From NCBI GenBank assembly GCA_050084515.1, contig CM114275.1:17794001-17858000 (forward strand): 64,000 bases of DNA, in the 5' to 3' direction. The notes under the pieces are model-generated. The model was not told where the DNA came from and did no database searches. It worked only from the letters and a program-made list of their open reading frames with translations. The position numbers and the translations under genes were made by a program. Shown one piece after another: positions 25,011-41,008 of this stretch (position 1 is its first letter; every line of letters begins with the position of its first letter). Source of the DNA: Blasia pusilla (taxonomy: Eukaryota; Marchantiophyta; Marchantiopsida; Blasiales).

Positions 25011-27052
25011 TTTTACTACATAGGGGATACCTATAAGAATTTGGAATTCTTATGCCCGCGGAAAGAAAGCAATATACAAGATGGTGTTTGAAAATGTATG
25101 AGCACGTAGGGGCAGGGAACCAACTTTTTCTCTAGAGGTAGGTGTGGAACCCTTGGCACCAATACAAAGACGCGTATATGTACCATATCCTCAAGAGGTA
25201 GCTATGCATGTGAACCAGCAGAATCGTAGAATTTCCAAGTCAGAGACTTCGACCATGAAATCTCCTATATATACTAGTACTTCTATCCTTCTAATCACTT
25301 CTCCTTTGTCACCAAATTCGTTGCTTCTCTCTCTAAGTTAGGAATGTTCCTCACCACACCTTTGCATAAGTTGCTTCCCACTACATGTTTACAACTTGCA
25401 CCAAGGCCTGAATAATCTTCATGCCCAAGTTTCCTCTGCGCCCAAATTGATTTTGCACCCAAACCCTTCCGAGCACTTACCAATACTCTATTTGTACATA
25501 ACCTATTCTTGTTCATCCAGAGGTTTGCCTGGGTCTAGTTCCATCGGATCCTAACATAGGATGTTTCTTCTTCACTCTAGTTATCCAAAGTTTGTACCAT
25601 TGGAGTCTACTGGATCTTGATTGCATCGGATCCAATGCTCTTCTCTAGGTGGATTCTATTTGGAGATAACTCAACTTGCTCACATGGATGCGAAGTCTCT
25701 TATCCTTTGGGATTTTTCTGAGGATAACACAACTCATTCCACCAAATATGGATCCCACTTAATCCAATGTCTCTTCTCATTTAGAGATAACACAATTAAT
25801 TCCACCACATCTCTACCTCGTCCCTTACTCTTTTGTCACTTGTACATGAAGAATCTTTACTGATTTTTTACTTCTAACTTCAACCTTTTACCCTCATAAA
25901 TCCTCATGTTCATTTCGCCATACCTTTCTTACCATCCACAAATAGAATCATTCACACAATCCAACCCATATGCCTCCTTAAGTGTGTCTATTTTTTCTTT
26001 TTCTTTTCCTCAAGTTTCATATTTATCTGCATTCAATCCTTTATCCTCAATTAGCCTTCCTCACCCAGGTTATACAACACCTTGGTTGTTTCCACCCCTA
26101 CCTTCTCAATCTATACCAAAAAGGTGGTTAAGGGGCGACACAATGATTCCAGATACACCTTTCACTCGGGACTCCCAAACCAGCTCTTAGAATGAAAAAT
26201 CAAAGATTGGATCTTTCATCTGAACTAAGGACATCTATTAGGGCTCAAAGTGGATAGGCTAGTCCATTTTAGATATTCACACATTTCCACACATTAAAGT
26301 CCCAAGACCATAATTTTAAGGAAACTAAACATACACCCCATCTCTAAAAATCCCAAGATTGTGATACCGACTTGAGTCTCTTTCCAAACGCCTTCCACAA
26401 GCTTAAACCAAATTGTCATTATGGGGCAGTCTACTTTTGCTTGTTACAACTTTTCTCAATGTCTATCAAATCGGACACTAACCTGTTAGTATTGCTTCGG
26501 ATTGTAGGGTCACGGAACCTTACGGTCTCAATTGATGAATCAATTTCCACTTTCGGTTTAGAGAGCATGAAAACTGATACAGATTTACACAAGATGTTGG
26601 AAATAATTTCCATGCTTAGGTAGATACATTCAAATATCCAAATTAAAACAAGATGTAGGAAATAACTTCTCTGCATTCATAGATACATTTAAATACACAT
26701 TCTGTTCTTCATTTCCAACTGACACTAAATATTTAAGTCATCTGCATGGCAGACAGAGAAGGCGTCCCATGAGGTAGTTGTACTCCACTAAATACAGATA
26801 AGTCATAGATAACAACTAGATCATCTTTTCCCTTGTTGGCTTAAGTAGTTTAGTACCAGAAATAGAACGTAGACAAGGAATTTGCCTCCAATAAGAGAGG
26901 GATTAGTAGTCCTCACGCAGCTCTCCTCATTTTCTCACTGAAAGAGGAGGTAGTGCTTTGACAACCGTCCCTGTTTACTACCTTAAAACTTGATTTCAAA
27001 ATTCTTGTTCGTTTCCTACAAATCAGATTTCTACAATTGAAAACATGGTTTA
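25011..27052. other. No gene recognised
   Basis: Short frames only (25621-25863, 25906-26190, 26372-26623); none resembles a known family. The last part, just below 27053, is the 3' flank of the minus-strand plastid-type gene. Confidence 0.35.
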
Positions 27053-30000
27053 TCACGACTCCTCAGGTTTCTCTGGTTCCTTATCTGGGTCCTCTTCCTT
27101 TTTGTCCTCCTCCTCTTCATCCTCTTCTGGGGGATCTGAAGGTAGAGGTGGTGGTAGAGGTGTTTTCATTGGACTGAACTGTGGAAAAATGTCAGGCCGT
27201 CTTCCTGGTGTTGGTCGATCCCACTCCTGCAAAAACAAACCACAGGTGTAAAATAAGGAACGATGTGGACATACTGTTGGTGGTCTCTTTACAGGCGGAA
27301 GAGAGTCTCTCTAGTAGGTACTCACACCATATGAGAAAGTCTGCATCCTCTCATATGGAACCTTCTTCATCTCTCTGTACCAATCCAAGTCTCTTGCACC
27401 GGCCAGCCAAGGTGAGACTCCTGGGATGGCTGTCTAGAGTCATTCCTCAAGGGTGGCAGGAGGGAATCCTTGTGAAAGTCTTCAGTAGGGGTGACCGCAA
27501 AGATCCTGACCATTACCAGGGGATCACATCAGTGAGCGGAGATGGGAAGCTCCTGTGCCACATACTTAACAATAAGATCCCCTGATACCTGGAGGAGAGG
27601 ATTGTCATCAAGGAAGGCCAAGCTCATAGGAAAGGCGTTAAGAAATTTGTGTCAGAACACCATGAGTAGAGTTCTATTTTATGGCCAGAAGAGTTGACCA
27701 TTCAACATCAGCAGGGAATGGCTCAAGGATGTCCAGTCCCTCCCATCCTCTTCATTATGTTCATCAACTCCGAACTGGAGGACATGGAGGATAGTGGACT
27801 AGGCATCTGGGTGGGTAGCAGCTCTGTTGTTGTCCTGATGTTAGCTGATGACTTTGGCAAAACAGGAGAGGAACTTAATCCTCTCCTTGAGATCCTCTGC
27901 ACAACTCAGGAGATGGTCTTCGCATGTCACACCAAAAGCTGGTGTGACAAGTGGAGCATGGGGGTGAATGTGTCAAATTGTGGGGTGAGGATATTCAATG
28001 GCAAGGATGAGGACCAAGCCCAGCATTGGCACTGGGAAGAACACGAGATCTCCCCAGTTCCCAAGTACTCCTACCTGGGCATTTAATTTTCAGAATACTC
28101 CGTGTAGGATGCTCACATTAAGAAAACGACTGCGGTAAGTCACATGAAGGTGAACAGATTGACACTTTTCCAACATTGCCACAACATCACATCAGAAGTA
28201 AAGCACTGTCATTCTGCATAACATTTGTCCCTCGGTAGATACTGACACTGCAGTGTGGGGTGCAAACACCACGCAAAGGAACTGTCTTGAAGCCATGTAG
28301 CTAAAAGCGTTTGAGTCTATGATGTCCCCTTCCTCAAAAACTGCCAAGCTTGGTGTCAGATAAGAACTTTGAGTGGAAACCCTGGAGGATACACGTGACC
28401 CCATCAAGTGGAAGTGCGGAGGCAGCTGGAGGCAATGAATTCTATACTGAAGTGTTGATTGATACTACTTGGACCCAAAGGTGGCCAGTCAAGTAAAGCA
28501 GGCCCAATCTTGAACGGGAAAAATTCAAGAGATTTTGAAAGAGACCAGGCTCGTTACAGATCCTGAACGGTGGGAGCAAGAGAAAAAACTACTGTGGATA
28601 CCATAAACAAAGCAGTAAAAGAGTGCCAGAATTTTTCAACACATTCAATAGCCTACATTCACAGCCCAAAGCTGCAGCACTGGAATGGTAGTTAACGTGT
28701 ATTGGGATCCCAATTAAACATAGGTAGTGTAGTGAGCAGCTTCGCGGTTGATAGTTGGAAGCTCTACACCGAATTCTCTACAATCAGCACTCGCATAACA
28801 TGAGAGAGCTTCCCTCCTCTCCTGTGCTACCTTCTGAACTACTTTTTCTCTCTACACTCTTCCCAATCTCTAACATTATCCAATCAGGGCGCATGGTCTA
28901 TGATCAAAAGGTTACAACAGGCACTACATAAGGAATACAGTCTCTCCTTGGCTACATTCAGATGTAGCTCAACTGACCTTGAGTTGGAGAAGGGAGAATC
29001 CCCACAAACAGAGAGAAGACATTTTGTTAACACTGTGGCTCAGGAAGCCTTGATGATGAATGGCATTATCTCTTCGATTGTAACTACCATGATCTCTTAC
29101 CGGGTCATGCCATCAGAGTCACTGATTTCATTGACAGCAAGAACCAGATGCAGAATGTTATACTCACGCTATAGAGCATTAACTGACCTTACGAGGTCCT
29201 CTGTTAGCATTACCAGGAGTGACCTGCTTGGTCCTGTTTGCTTGTGCTCTGCCTTATCCCACTGTTGCATAATTTGCAAATCTAAGTCCCATGAACCTTT
29301 TGGGTCTTGTAGACAACAATTCATCTCATTCATTCATCCACTCTTCTGAAATTGTTAACCTGATGACACTAGATCTGTTCGTCACTTTCAGTCGTATAGA
29401 TTCACAGGCCAAAGCTGCTGCACTGGTAAGTAACATGCATCGGGGTTCCCAGTCCAGTAAGGTAGATAATGTTGGGCTTGTAGGTTGATGCAGTGTATGA
29501 GTTTCCGTCCTCCCATATCGTATTTTTTTCACCTTTCATCTCTCTGCGAGCATCTTAGTCTGAGAGTGTGCCTACTCTCGTATGGTCCTTTATTCATGCT
29601 TTCCTCTTCTTGTACTTCTCCCAGTCTCTGGCACCGTCAAAAAAGAACTATGGTCACCTAGATTCACGTAGCAAAGCAGCTGCCCTGGCAAGTGACATGT
29701 ATCCGGGTTCCCAATCCAGTAAGGCAGGTAGTGTTGGGCTTCTATGTTGATACAGTGTATGAGTTCCGTCCACTCATATAGCATTTTCTTCACCTTTCAT
29801 CTCTCTGAGCTCATCCCACTCTGACCTGCCTCTTCTCCTCTGGTCATTTCTTCACCTTCTCCTCTCTCTCTGCACCTCTCCCAGTGTCTGGCACCGTCTT
29901 AACAAGGGCTATGGTTGCAAAGCTTCAGTCTCTTTGTGACTGCTTAGAAAGATCTAACCAACGAGTACAGTCTCTCCGTGGCTACGTAAAAGAGAAATGA

Positions 30001-30877
30001 TTCGATGACAGAGCAATCCAACCCACTGGACGGAATCTATGGTCGTGAAGATATGACATGCAATACAGTCACCCTTCCAAATGCGAAGAGAGAGCGCGCT
30101 ATGAAGGGTTGCCAAAATACGTCCTGCTCCGAATTCTCATAAGTGGAAAACCTCAAGGGTGCTCCCGATCTGTCGCTAAACCACAAATTAATCTAACCTC
30201 GGCGAAGAAGATAACAGCCCTCATTTACTCAGGCGATTCTCTTCCTCCACTACACTGCTCAAGAAGCTCTAACATGGAGCCTCCGTCGACAGCATGAACT
30301 TTTACAAGACCCAGGTATTTCTTAAAATTATTGTCTCAAATACCATGCGTGGAGAAGCCTGTACGATCCTACTAAAGCCAAAAGAAAATTATCCACGAAT
30401 TCGGATATGAAAAGAGGCGAAAACGACACACAAGTTTAGGTTGGTTGACAGATTGTGAGAATTTAAGATGAGCTTCCCAACAGAAGGCAGACTACACCAG
30501 CCTAGTGCAAGCACTCAACCTAACTAAATTGTCTTCTTCAACACCCAGATTATCGTAGGGATAGGTAGGTACCATGTGCACGGGCAGCGTTGAAGCATCG
30601 AGAAAACATTCTGAGAGCATGTGAGAGATTTCCACTCACTTACCACCGGGAAGTCGAGGGGAGAGCGTCTCGTCATCTTTTCATCCTCCGGCGCCATCAC
30701 TCTGATAACTGCCACTCTCCATCTTCTCGACTCGCGCACCGGTTTCAAGGATTGTCGCCGATTTCCGGACAAGTGCACAATTGCAGAAGTAGCAGCAGTA
30801 GATGGAAAACAACCTGCCGGCACCACGGAGAGAGAGGAAGACGACGGCAGGATGGCGATGGTAGCCATAGCTACCAT
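27053..30877 (-). CDS. Conserved small plastid-type protein, two exons (135 aa)
   Basis: Exon 1 is 30644-30877 (78 codons from ATG at 30877) and exon 2 is 27053-27226 (57 codons plus TGA). The donor GTG/GTAAGTGAG and acceptor TTTTTGCAG/GAG are strong and both phase 0. The joined product reads across as SPLDFPV-EWDRPTPGRRPD. Residues 1-55 are rich in Ala, Ser and Arg and almost free of acids, like a chloroplast transit peptide; about 60-75 hold APEDEKMTRRSPLDFP. Exon 2 gives RRPDIFPQFSPMKTPLPPPL, then a tail of Glu, Asp and Lys. No membrane span or catalytic motif is seen. I recognise the general look of a conserved plant plastid protein but cannot name it. The roughly 3.4-kb intron holds a LINE fragment and tandem repeats on the opposite strand. 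A second Met at residue 4 is an alternative start. Confidence 0.75.
27390..28560 (+). mobile_element. LINE reverse-transcriptase remnant inside an intron
   Basis: Plus-strand frames give, in order, FSRGDRKDPDHYQGIT then GKLLCHILNNKIP (RT fingers: xGDRKDPxNYRGIT), MAQGCPVPPILFIMFIN (RT motif with QGCPLSP), LMLADDF (the catalytic YADD box, here LADD), and WCDKWSMGVNVSNC (thumb side). This is the classic non-LTR RT order. It lies antisense within the intron of the 27053-30877 gene. Stops at about 27585 and 27660 and the altered catalytic box show it is dead. It differs from the LINE tails at 8.5, 33.5 and 62.2 kb, which cover another part of ORF2. Confidence 0.8.
28640..29900 (+). repeat. Degenerate tandem repeat, ~260-bp unit
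   Basis: Units begin near 29409 and 29671, both reading CAAAGCWGCTGCMCTGG, then a GGGTTCCCARTCCAGTAAGG segment, then TGTTGGGCTT and a T-rich tail with CTCCCAGTSTCTGGCACCGTC (29616 and 29875, 259 apart). An older unit is visible from about 28667 (CCCAAAGCTGCAGCACTGG) to 28890. A related stretch (CCCAGTTGTTAGCACAGTTC, then AATAAGGGC) lies in KRR1 intron 9 near 37440, so the unit is dispersed. Possibly a SINE-like family, unproven. A 149-residue frame at 28900-29349 lies within and is not recognised. Confidence 0.6.
30000..30643. other. Proximal intron of the plastid-type gene; nothing else seen
   Basis: Intronic relative to the minus-strand gene. Short frames only. No repeats or motifs stood out. 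Confidence 0.4.
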
Positions 30878-31223
30878 CTTCGCCTGTTACTCTACAAACT
30901 GACAGAGGTACACACAAAAAATCGCAGAAAAACCCTCCGTCGCACTTCGTCGCACATACGCAGAGCTAGATGCAAAGGAAGAGACCCATAGACCGCCAAA
31001 GGCGAATCTCACGTCGAAAGAGATTATCTAATCCCGATAACTTACACGATAAGGGAATCTATACTGTCGAGGAAAAGAACCATGTAGTATGGGGCCAGCG
31101 TGTGGTGAAAATAATGGGTAACCAGTGGGCAGCCCGGGAGTGAAGGTTTAAGATATTTTTCTTCTTGCCCTTAGAGTCTAAGAAAGAGACATTTTTTTCA
31201 CATGTTTAGGCTCCATACACGTT

Positions 31224-31262
31224 TGAAAAAAACATGCCCTCTCCAATAATAATGCACCCTAC
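31224..31262 (-). mobile_element. Helitron 5'-end fragment
   Basis: On the minus strand this reads GCATTATTATTGGAGAGGGC, matching the 5' region of the Helitrons at 33358 and 31289-31525. Truncated; no 3' end assigned. Confidence 0.4.
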
Positions 31263-31288
31263 ATTTATTATTTCCACTGAACACCTTA

Positions 31289-31525
31289 CTAGCACTTGAA
31301 TTAATAGTGGAAATAATAAGGTGTTTGAAAAGTTAGTGAATAGTTATGAAGGGAAGAGATTAATGATGTTGCCCATGAATTCAAAAAAAAATTCTTGTTG
31401 CCCATAACATATGAAATGTTTTTTTCTGCCCATAACACGTGAAATATTTTCTTGCTCCATGTTGTCATGAGTTAAACATAGAGGTGTTTGCAAATCAAGA
31501 AGGCACTCTCGCATAATAACATAGA
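31289..31525 (-). mobile_element. Short non-autonomous Helitron (complete)
   Basis: On the minus strand it starts TCTATGTTATTATGCGAGAG, continues with a CCTTCTTGATTTGCAAACAC block, and ends in CTAG (plus 31289-31292). The base after the 3' end on that strand is T and the base before the 5' end is A, so the AT insertion rule is met. It aligns along its length with the 208-bp plus-strand copy at 4596-4803. The expected subterminal hairpin is replaced by an AT-rich inverted repeat (TATTATTTCCACT and AGTGGAAATAATA, about 31267-31315). Confidence 0.7.
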
Positions 31526-31699
31526 TATATATTCGAGTTTGTAAATTTTACTTGTGGTAGTATAATAAAAATGAGTTATGATGTATAAAGTAATACATGG
31601 AGAATGTCTTTTCATTTTGTAAACTTTTTTCTTTTTGGATTTAGTATTTTCATTCCAAATTAATCTTAAATATTATTTGAAAATTAATTATGAAAAATA

Positions 31700-31733
31700 T
31701 TTTGGTCTCGTGCATCGCACAAGCTTACACTAG
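31700..31733 (+). mobile_element. Helitron-like 3' end
   Basis: GTCTCGTGCATCGCACAAGC then TTACACTAG: a GTGC-ATC-GCAC hairpin about 10 bases from CTAG, as in the 4803 element. The next base is A, not T, and no matching 5' end was found upstream, so it may be a fragment. Confidence 0.5.
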
Positions 31734-31860
31734 AAAAAAAATCTTTCTTGTTGCCCGTAGTATTGGACACATTCTCTTATGGCCCAATTGCCACATGTCA
31801 AACAGACATGTGTTTACAAATCAAAAAGATACTCTCCAATAATAATATAAATAAAAGCAT
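31734..31860 (-). mobile_element. 3'-truncated Helitron fragment
   Basis: Reading the minus strand: TTATTATTGGAGAGTATC, a TTTTTGATTTGTAAACACATG block, then text like GACATGTGGCAATTGGGCCA. It follows the family from its 5' end for about 120 bp, then stops at the 31733 terminus. Close packing of several pieces suggests nested insertion. Confidence 0.5.
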
Positions 31861-33357
31861 TGTGAAGAGAAAAAGAATATAAATACATAGAATGTTTATG
31901 TACCATGGGTATGTAATTCTAAATGGATCTTTAATAATTTATGTGTCTCCTTGGAGTATGATTGATTAGGAGTTGATTATGTGTATGCATTAGGACTTTA
32001 TTAGCTTGGTGAGTAAATAAGGACATCTCACAAACTTATTTGTAAGAGAAGTGATATTGAAATATTGTGGATAGAAGATAATGGCATGCATCCTTGTGAC
32101 CATGAATGTTATGCAATCTTGTCAAAATGCTAGAAAGCTTGGAATATTTTTTTAAATGTGGTATAAATGTAGAGAAGTACGAAGGAAGCAAACAAATCGT
32201 TGAATTGTACATTATTCACTTTAAGAAATTGCCAAATTTAGAGCCGACTTACTTACATCTTGTATAAGAGTAACCAAAATGAATATACAATAATAATAAG
32301 CAAGGTGCAACTATAATAATCTTAGGGAAAAATATGTGTGAAGGAGAACTTGATATAAAACCATGCAAACACATCATCATAAGTGAGAGATAAGGCTATA
32401 AGACAAATCTAAAATGTTGAATGGCTTAGTATGAATAGTATGGGTTAGATAGAAGTATGAAAATTGCGGAATAGGTAGGGGGAGGGTAAAGATCCCTATA
32501 AGTACTAATAAGGGGGAAGGTCTCCAAGGGTGCTTCTGACTCTAACCCCACTTTGGACGCTGCGAGGCGACTTAAGGGCACGGAATGGATCAGGAGTTCT
32601 AACGTTGGGATTCAAAACCCGAACCAAATCCAATATAGTGGGTTTTAGAGGACCCTATTGGATTCCAACCCGCCACTTATATTGTTGGGCCTCATTTTGG
32701 GGGCTCATGCGAGGTCCATTGGACAGTTGGGAACGCTAGGCGCACAAACGACGTTGTAGGTGCCTAGACTAACCATAAAGTTTGTCCCAAGTCTCAAAAG
32801 ACTTGCCCGTGTTGGGAAGCTAGGAATGAGGGAAGGTTGAGCTTGATGCATCGCCGAGTTGAGAACTCGGTGGGTTAGAAGGCCGATTGACACAGACCAA
32901 TCTAACGGGAGTGTGTTCGGGTGGAGATCGGCAATGAGTATCCTACTGAAGGTATGCTTCCGCAACACTTAAGATTGGCGTTCAAGAAGAGTAGGCACAT
33001 GACAGATTCCTCAAACCAGAGGACGATATACCCAGAACTAAAAGCATTGATTGTTCTTTGGATGGTGGCGTAGGTGGAGGGACGTGTTACAAGCACATAA
33101 TGATTTTTGCAAAAGTTAGCGGAAACCGTTCCGCACTTAGTCGAGGTCGAGACTCGAATTTGTAAGCTACCACCTCTGGACTGCCCTAGCTAACCAATTT
33201 TCCCTACTCTCCATCATGCTTCAATTTGGGTTTATTTTTTATTTAGAAACAAATCTCCTCCTCTGAGGCCCACTCCAATTTCAAGTCTCAACAGCCTATA
33301 TTGCGTAAAGCAATCAAGGTTGTTCGTTTTGGTTTATCGCCCAGGCCTTAAACCCCA
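31861..33357. other. No gene recognised
   Basis: The left part is AT-rich and featureless. From 32520 the base composition rises in GC; frames at 32530-32739 and 32705-33096 are unrecognised. A minus-strand stretch at 33120-33200 contains AATTCGAGTCTCGACC, vaguely like a tRNA-type B box, but no cloverleaf was found. Confidence 0.35.
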
Positions 33358-33535
33358 TCTAAATTATTATTGGAGAGTGCCTTCTTGACTTGCAAACACC
33401 TTTTCGTTTGACATGTGATAACCGGGCAACAAGAAAAAAAAATTCTATTTCGAGGTAGCAAGAAAAAGATTTTGTGTACAACATGATTAGTCTCTTCATC
33501 ATATCACTGCCGTGCATGCACATTCTGCCCATTAG
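33358..33535 (+). mobile_element. Short Helitron next to LINE end
   Basis: Starts TCTAAATTATTATTGGAGAG after an A, continues with CCTTCTTGACTTGCAAACAC, and ends near GCCGTGCATGCACATTCTGC followed by CCATTAG and a T. The terminal CTAG is changed to TTAG but the hairpin (GTGCATGCAC) and flanking A and T fit. It abuts the LINE tail that begins at about 33538, so one was inserted at the edge of the other. Confidence 0.6.
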
Positions 33536-33537
33536 TC

Positions 33538-33880
33538 CTTTGGAGACCCGTTTCCTATAATAAAGAAACGCGGTAGTTAAGGACAACCCATTTCTCGACT
33601 TGAGATGATGGGCGCAATCCGTAAGGAACGAATCAAACCTCTCCCCCGTACCCCTGTACATCTCAATGGCTAGGGGGACAAATCGATGTCCATCATGAAG
33701 TCGACTATAAATATGGGTCTTCTTTGCCGCCGCCGCCGCTCCTTGTAGCAATCTCCCTTATGCCACCACTTAGGCTCGTAGTGCCTCCCGCATAGGATCT
33801 GTCACTACAATATCCACCACCACCACCTCAAACTCACGCATCATGTAAAGACGAATAATGGAATCCCGCATGGAGTAGTG

Positions 33881-33913
<33 letters not shown>

Positions 33914-34207
33914 ACATGGAAGCCACTCACGCAAGCAATACAAAACATGATATCCCGCGCTGCATCGTGAATGACTATCCTCTCACCCCCAACTAGACAA
34001 AATGCCAGATGCACATAAAATGGATCCAGACTCCAACGACACTCGCAATGTGTCGAACGAACCACTGATGATTGGGGGAGGCCAAGTCGGAACCGCATCA
34101 CTGCTTTGTGGACAAGTGATGTGATGCGGAAAGAGGGGCCGAGCCCCTATCCATGAGCTACCCCTTTCTAATTCCGGTGCAAAACGAATAAGAGCCCGAA
34201 CTTCCAT
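33538..34207 (-). mobile_element. LINE ORF2 C-terminal remnant
   Basis: The minus-strand frame 33359-33751 contains KKTHIYSRLHDGHRFVPLAI, then FDSFLTDCAHHLKSRNGLSL; the frame at 33841-34101 contains HLAFCLVGGERIVIHDAARD. Both align with the longer LINE at 62231-63085. A CT microsatellite (33882-33910, about 14 units) has expanded inside the segment that in the other copy encodes FHVQRERH, giving repeated Arg-Glu. Frame changes show decay. Confidence 0.8.
33882..33910. repeat. (CT)n microsatellite
   Basis: About 14 CT units, inside the LINE remnant and absent from the LINE copy at 62.7 kb. Confidence 0.9.
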
Positions 34208-34748
34208 GAGGATAATAGATTAATTCTTGTGACACATTATTGAAGTAAGTTGAATGCGGAGGAGGGGAGCGGAAGGGGACAGCGGAACGAAACCGAATCG
34301 GGTATCGCCCAATCGTCAATGAAGTGGAGGGGAACAAGGGAGAGCTTAGCAGTCGAAACCCGTAAGTATGATTACACATTCCTTCCATATCTATCACCCT
34401 CCGTACTATGCAAGGGTATCTCATGGGGCTCACACTAGAGTGTCATAAATAGAGCATAAGCAAAGAATTTCAAATCTATTTGGGACTCGTAGTCGGAGGT
34501 GGGCATAAGACGAGGGTTAGGTTTTCAAAGAAATCGTTTCGTGATTCCCAACGCCGAGTCAAAGCTCCAGCAACCAGACAGGAGAGTGAAAGGAAGTTCT
34601 TGGTGGAAATTACTCGTGAAATCCCAACCCCGTGGAGGAGAGGGACGGAGCAATTCTTTAGAAGAATTGCTGATAAGAAATGAGAGGTGCAAAGGAGGAC
34701 AGAACATCGAGAGAAGAGAAGGAGCGGTTGAGATTGGGACGGATTTGA

Positions 34749-38533
<3,785 letters not shown>

Positions 38534-41008
38534 CTGATTTTTTACTGAATTTTAGAAGGGCTTGCAACCCAGGCTAAATCCTTGTGAGTTTTCGTTCACA
38601 AAACTTCAGTTTGTCCTTACCTTCACTTCTCTGCTTGGGTCCTCCTTAGATTAGTCACCTTAAAGGGGAATGTTCATGAGTATGGTGTGGGGATTCTGCG
38701 GCAATGGAGGAAGAAAGCAGTGAAATTTTTCAGAGGAAGCAAATGGATTTTGGAAGGGTTGGAATGGGTGGAGTTCTGAGAGTAAGAAAGAAGAACCATA
38801 TAGAGAAGGTGGTCATGATGGGTCTTGTTTCAAGAAATACGGAGATTCAAGTTTTAAGTGTAAAAGAAACCATTTGAAGAGAGGTAAGCTGTGTGAACTC
38901 CTTGCGGAGTAGTAGATATGCAGTTGAGAAGCCTCCTTAACTCATACCTAGGAATCAGTTTTTTTTTAAATCCAGTTAGTTTCACACCAATTCCTTAGGT
39001 TAAATACAGGGACGAGAAGGCAAGAAGGCTTGGACTACTATCTTTTATGAAAATATTTTCCTGAAATTTGGTGGTCAAAATGCTTTCTTAATGTGAACGT
39101 TTCATATGTTGCCTCCACCTTCATGGGAAGATTGACCTTCCGATTGACCTTAGTAATTTTTGGCTATTACTAACCTTCATGGCCTGATCGACTACTTAGC
39201 ATCAAACTAGTACCAATGCTTACCCCACATATTTGTGCGTCTTTGCAAAGGTTACAAATACTAATTCGAACAAGAGTCATGCTTACATGGGTCATCCACA
39301 CGGGAAGAAATAAAAAATTATCTTGGAATTTGCTGTTGGAAGGAAAGCAAAATGAGATTGACATGGTACAACATACAGCAGTCCCTAAGGACTCTCACAA
39401 AGTGGTCTTGTAGAAGTCCTCCTATGGAAGTATTGTGGGGCAGTAATAAGTCTTTTAGTACATGAATGGAAAAATGATTCTTGGTCCCATAGATAGGCAG
39501 AATATGTAGTGGAATGGTTGTATATCAGCGGGACCTGGACACTCGGTGAAGCAAGAGTTTGTTCACTACCTCTTTCGCATAACGAAGATAGTTGGGGAAG
39601 GATCTGCCTCTTTATGAACCCATTCTCTAAATGGTTCGTTCACATTGCCATAGATAATAATGAACTAATCATCACAAAAGCCATGTTCACACTTGAATTT
39701 CTAACATGTTGCATGTGGAGTAAAATTTGTTAAAGGGATTTGGAATCTGTCTTTAGTGCTTGTGTATAGTGCCTTGTCTGCTTGGGTTTACCGGCACACA
39801 TGTTCATTTCTAACATAGGTACAACCAAAGTATCCTTCGACGTTTGAGATAAATCAAATTAAAGTTTCATGAGCAAATTTGTTTTCCGAAGAAGTATCAA
39901 TGGAACACATACGAAATGGAGGCTTGCATAAATTCATCTCTCATAGAAAATATTTTTGGAAAATTTGCACATTTTATCAAATTTTTAGAATGTAAAATTT
40001 TTTTTGAAAGATGTATATGTAGGTGTGATATGTGTGTGACTTGTAATATGATAGTATATATGTGACACTAATGTATTAGGCATAGCATAGTGTAAGTGCA
40101 CAAAAATCATTTTTCATGGGTGGTGGTGCTTGCCCATTTTCAAATCCACATTCATAGTCGCCTTGGATCCTACATCACGATTCCCAGTCACTTGTCACAC
40201 CATCATGAGTCTTCATTCTGTTAACTCGCAACTATGGGTGGAAATTGAAAGATAGTTCATGGATATGATCATGATTTCGAAATATATCATATCCTACAAA
40301 TGGGCCGATTGCCCCATCTCTCATTTGTCTCCCCATGTCTCGCTCATTCTATTGCCAACAAATATTCCGTTGGAATTGCAAAAGAAAGGATAACCCACAC
40401 TCCTACAAAAGCACATGAGCCACTTTGGGTCCTATCCACACCCATATCATCACACAATGAGTAGGTTGGACCACTACTGGTACCATGTCATGGTATTAGA
40501 AGTTTGATGCCTCTTACAAAAACACCACCTTCTGGTTCAAAATAATATTATGCTCAATATGCTCAAACACTTGGAACATTTTCTTGAGAGTTTGCTCTTC
40601 TGTTAGGGTTATCAAAACTCAATCTCGCATCCATCGTCACAACTAAAACTCTGGGTCAAATGATCTTTATAACTATCGGACTGTCTAGGTCTCTGTTATT
40701 CCTCACATGGCTTGGATTAGGCAACCTATGCATGTATAAGCCTTCCTAAGGCCCTTTCTGACCTACAATGAAACTCTTACAATCTCACGGAATTTTTCAA
40801 TCCTCACCCTTGGTTGTTCTTCCTCGACACTCATAAGAACTCAAACCGTGGGGATGAATTGAGATTACACACGAGTCCCCCTCAATGAATTAGCGCCCCC
40901 CACAATCACTTGCGTGTAGATTTTCACTCGATCTCAAAGTCGTACTCCTTTGGAATAATCTTTGATATACAACCTCGGTCCGAAGATCACCTACCATGGC
41001 TGCAAAAG
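38534..41008. other. No gene recognised
   Basis: KRR1 3' flank followed by AT-rich sequence. A plus frame at 39509-39733 and a minus frame at 39170-39364 have no recognised family. Around 40470-40500 the text ATGGTATTAGAAG resembles a degenerate initiator-tRNA primer-binding site, too weak to call. Confidence 0.35.

Noticed and set aside
30590-30991. Plus-strand frames of 93-133 residues
   Set aside because: They lie opposite exon 1 of the plastid-type gene and mirror its codons.
33120-33200. Minus-strand AATTCGAGTCTCGACC, tRNA- or SINE-like
   Set aside because: Only the B-box-like part fits; no acceptor stem and no repeat copies seen.
34499-34748. In-frame upstream ATG as the KRR1 start
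   Set aside because: It would add over 80 residues unlike any KRR1 N-terminus, while the product from 34749 with one base restored has normal length.
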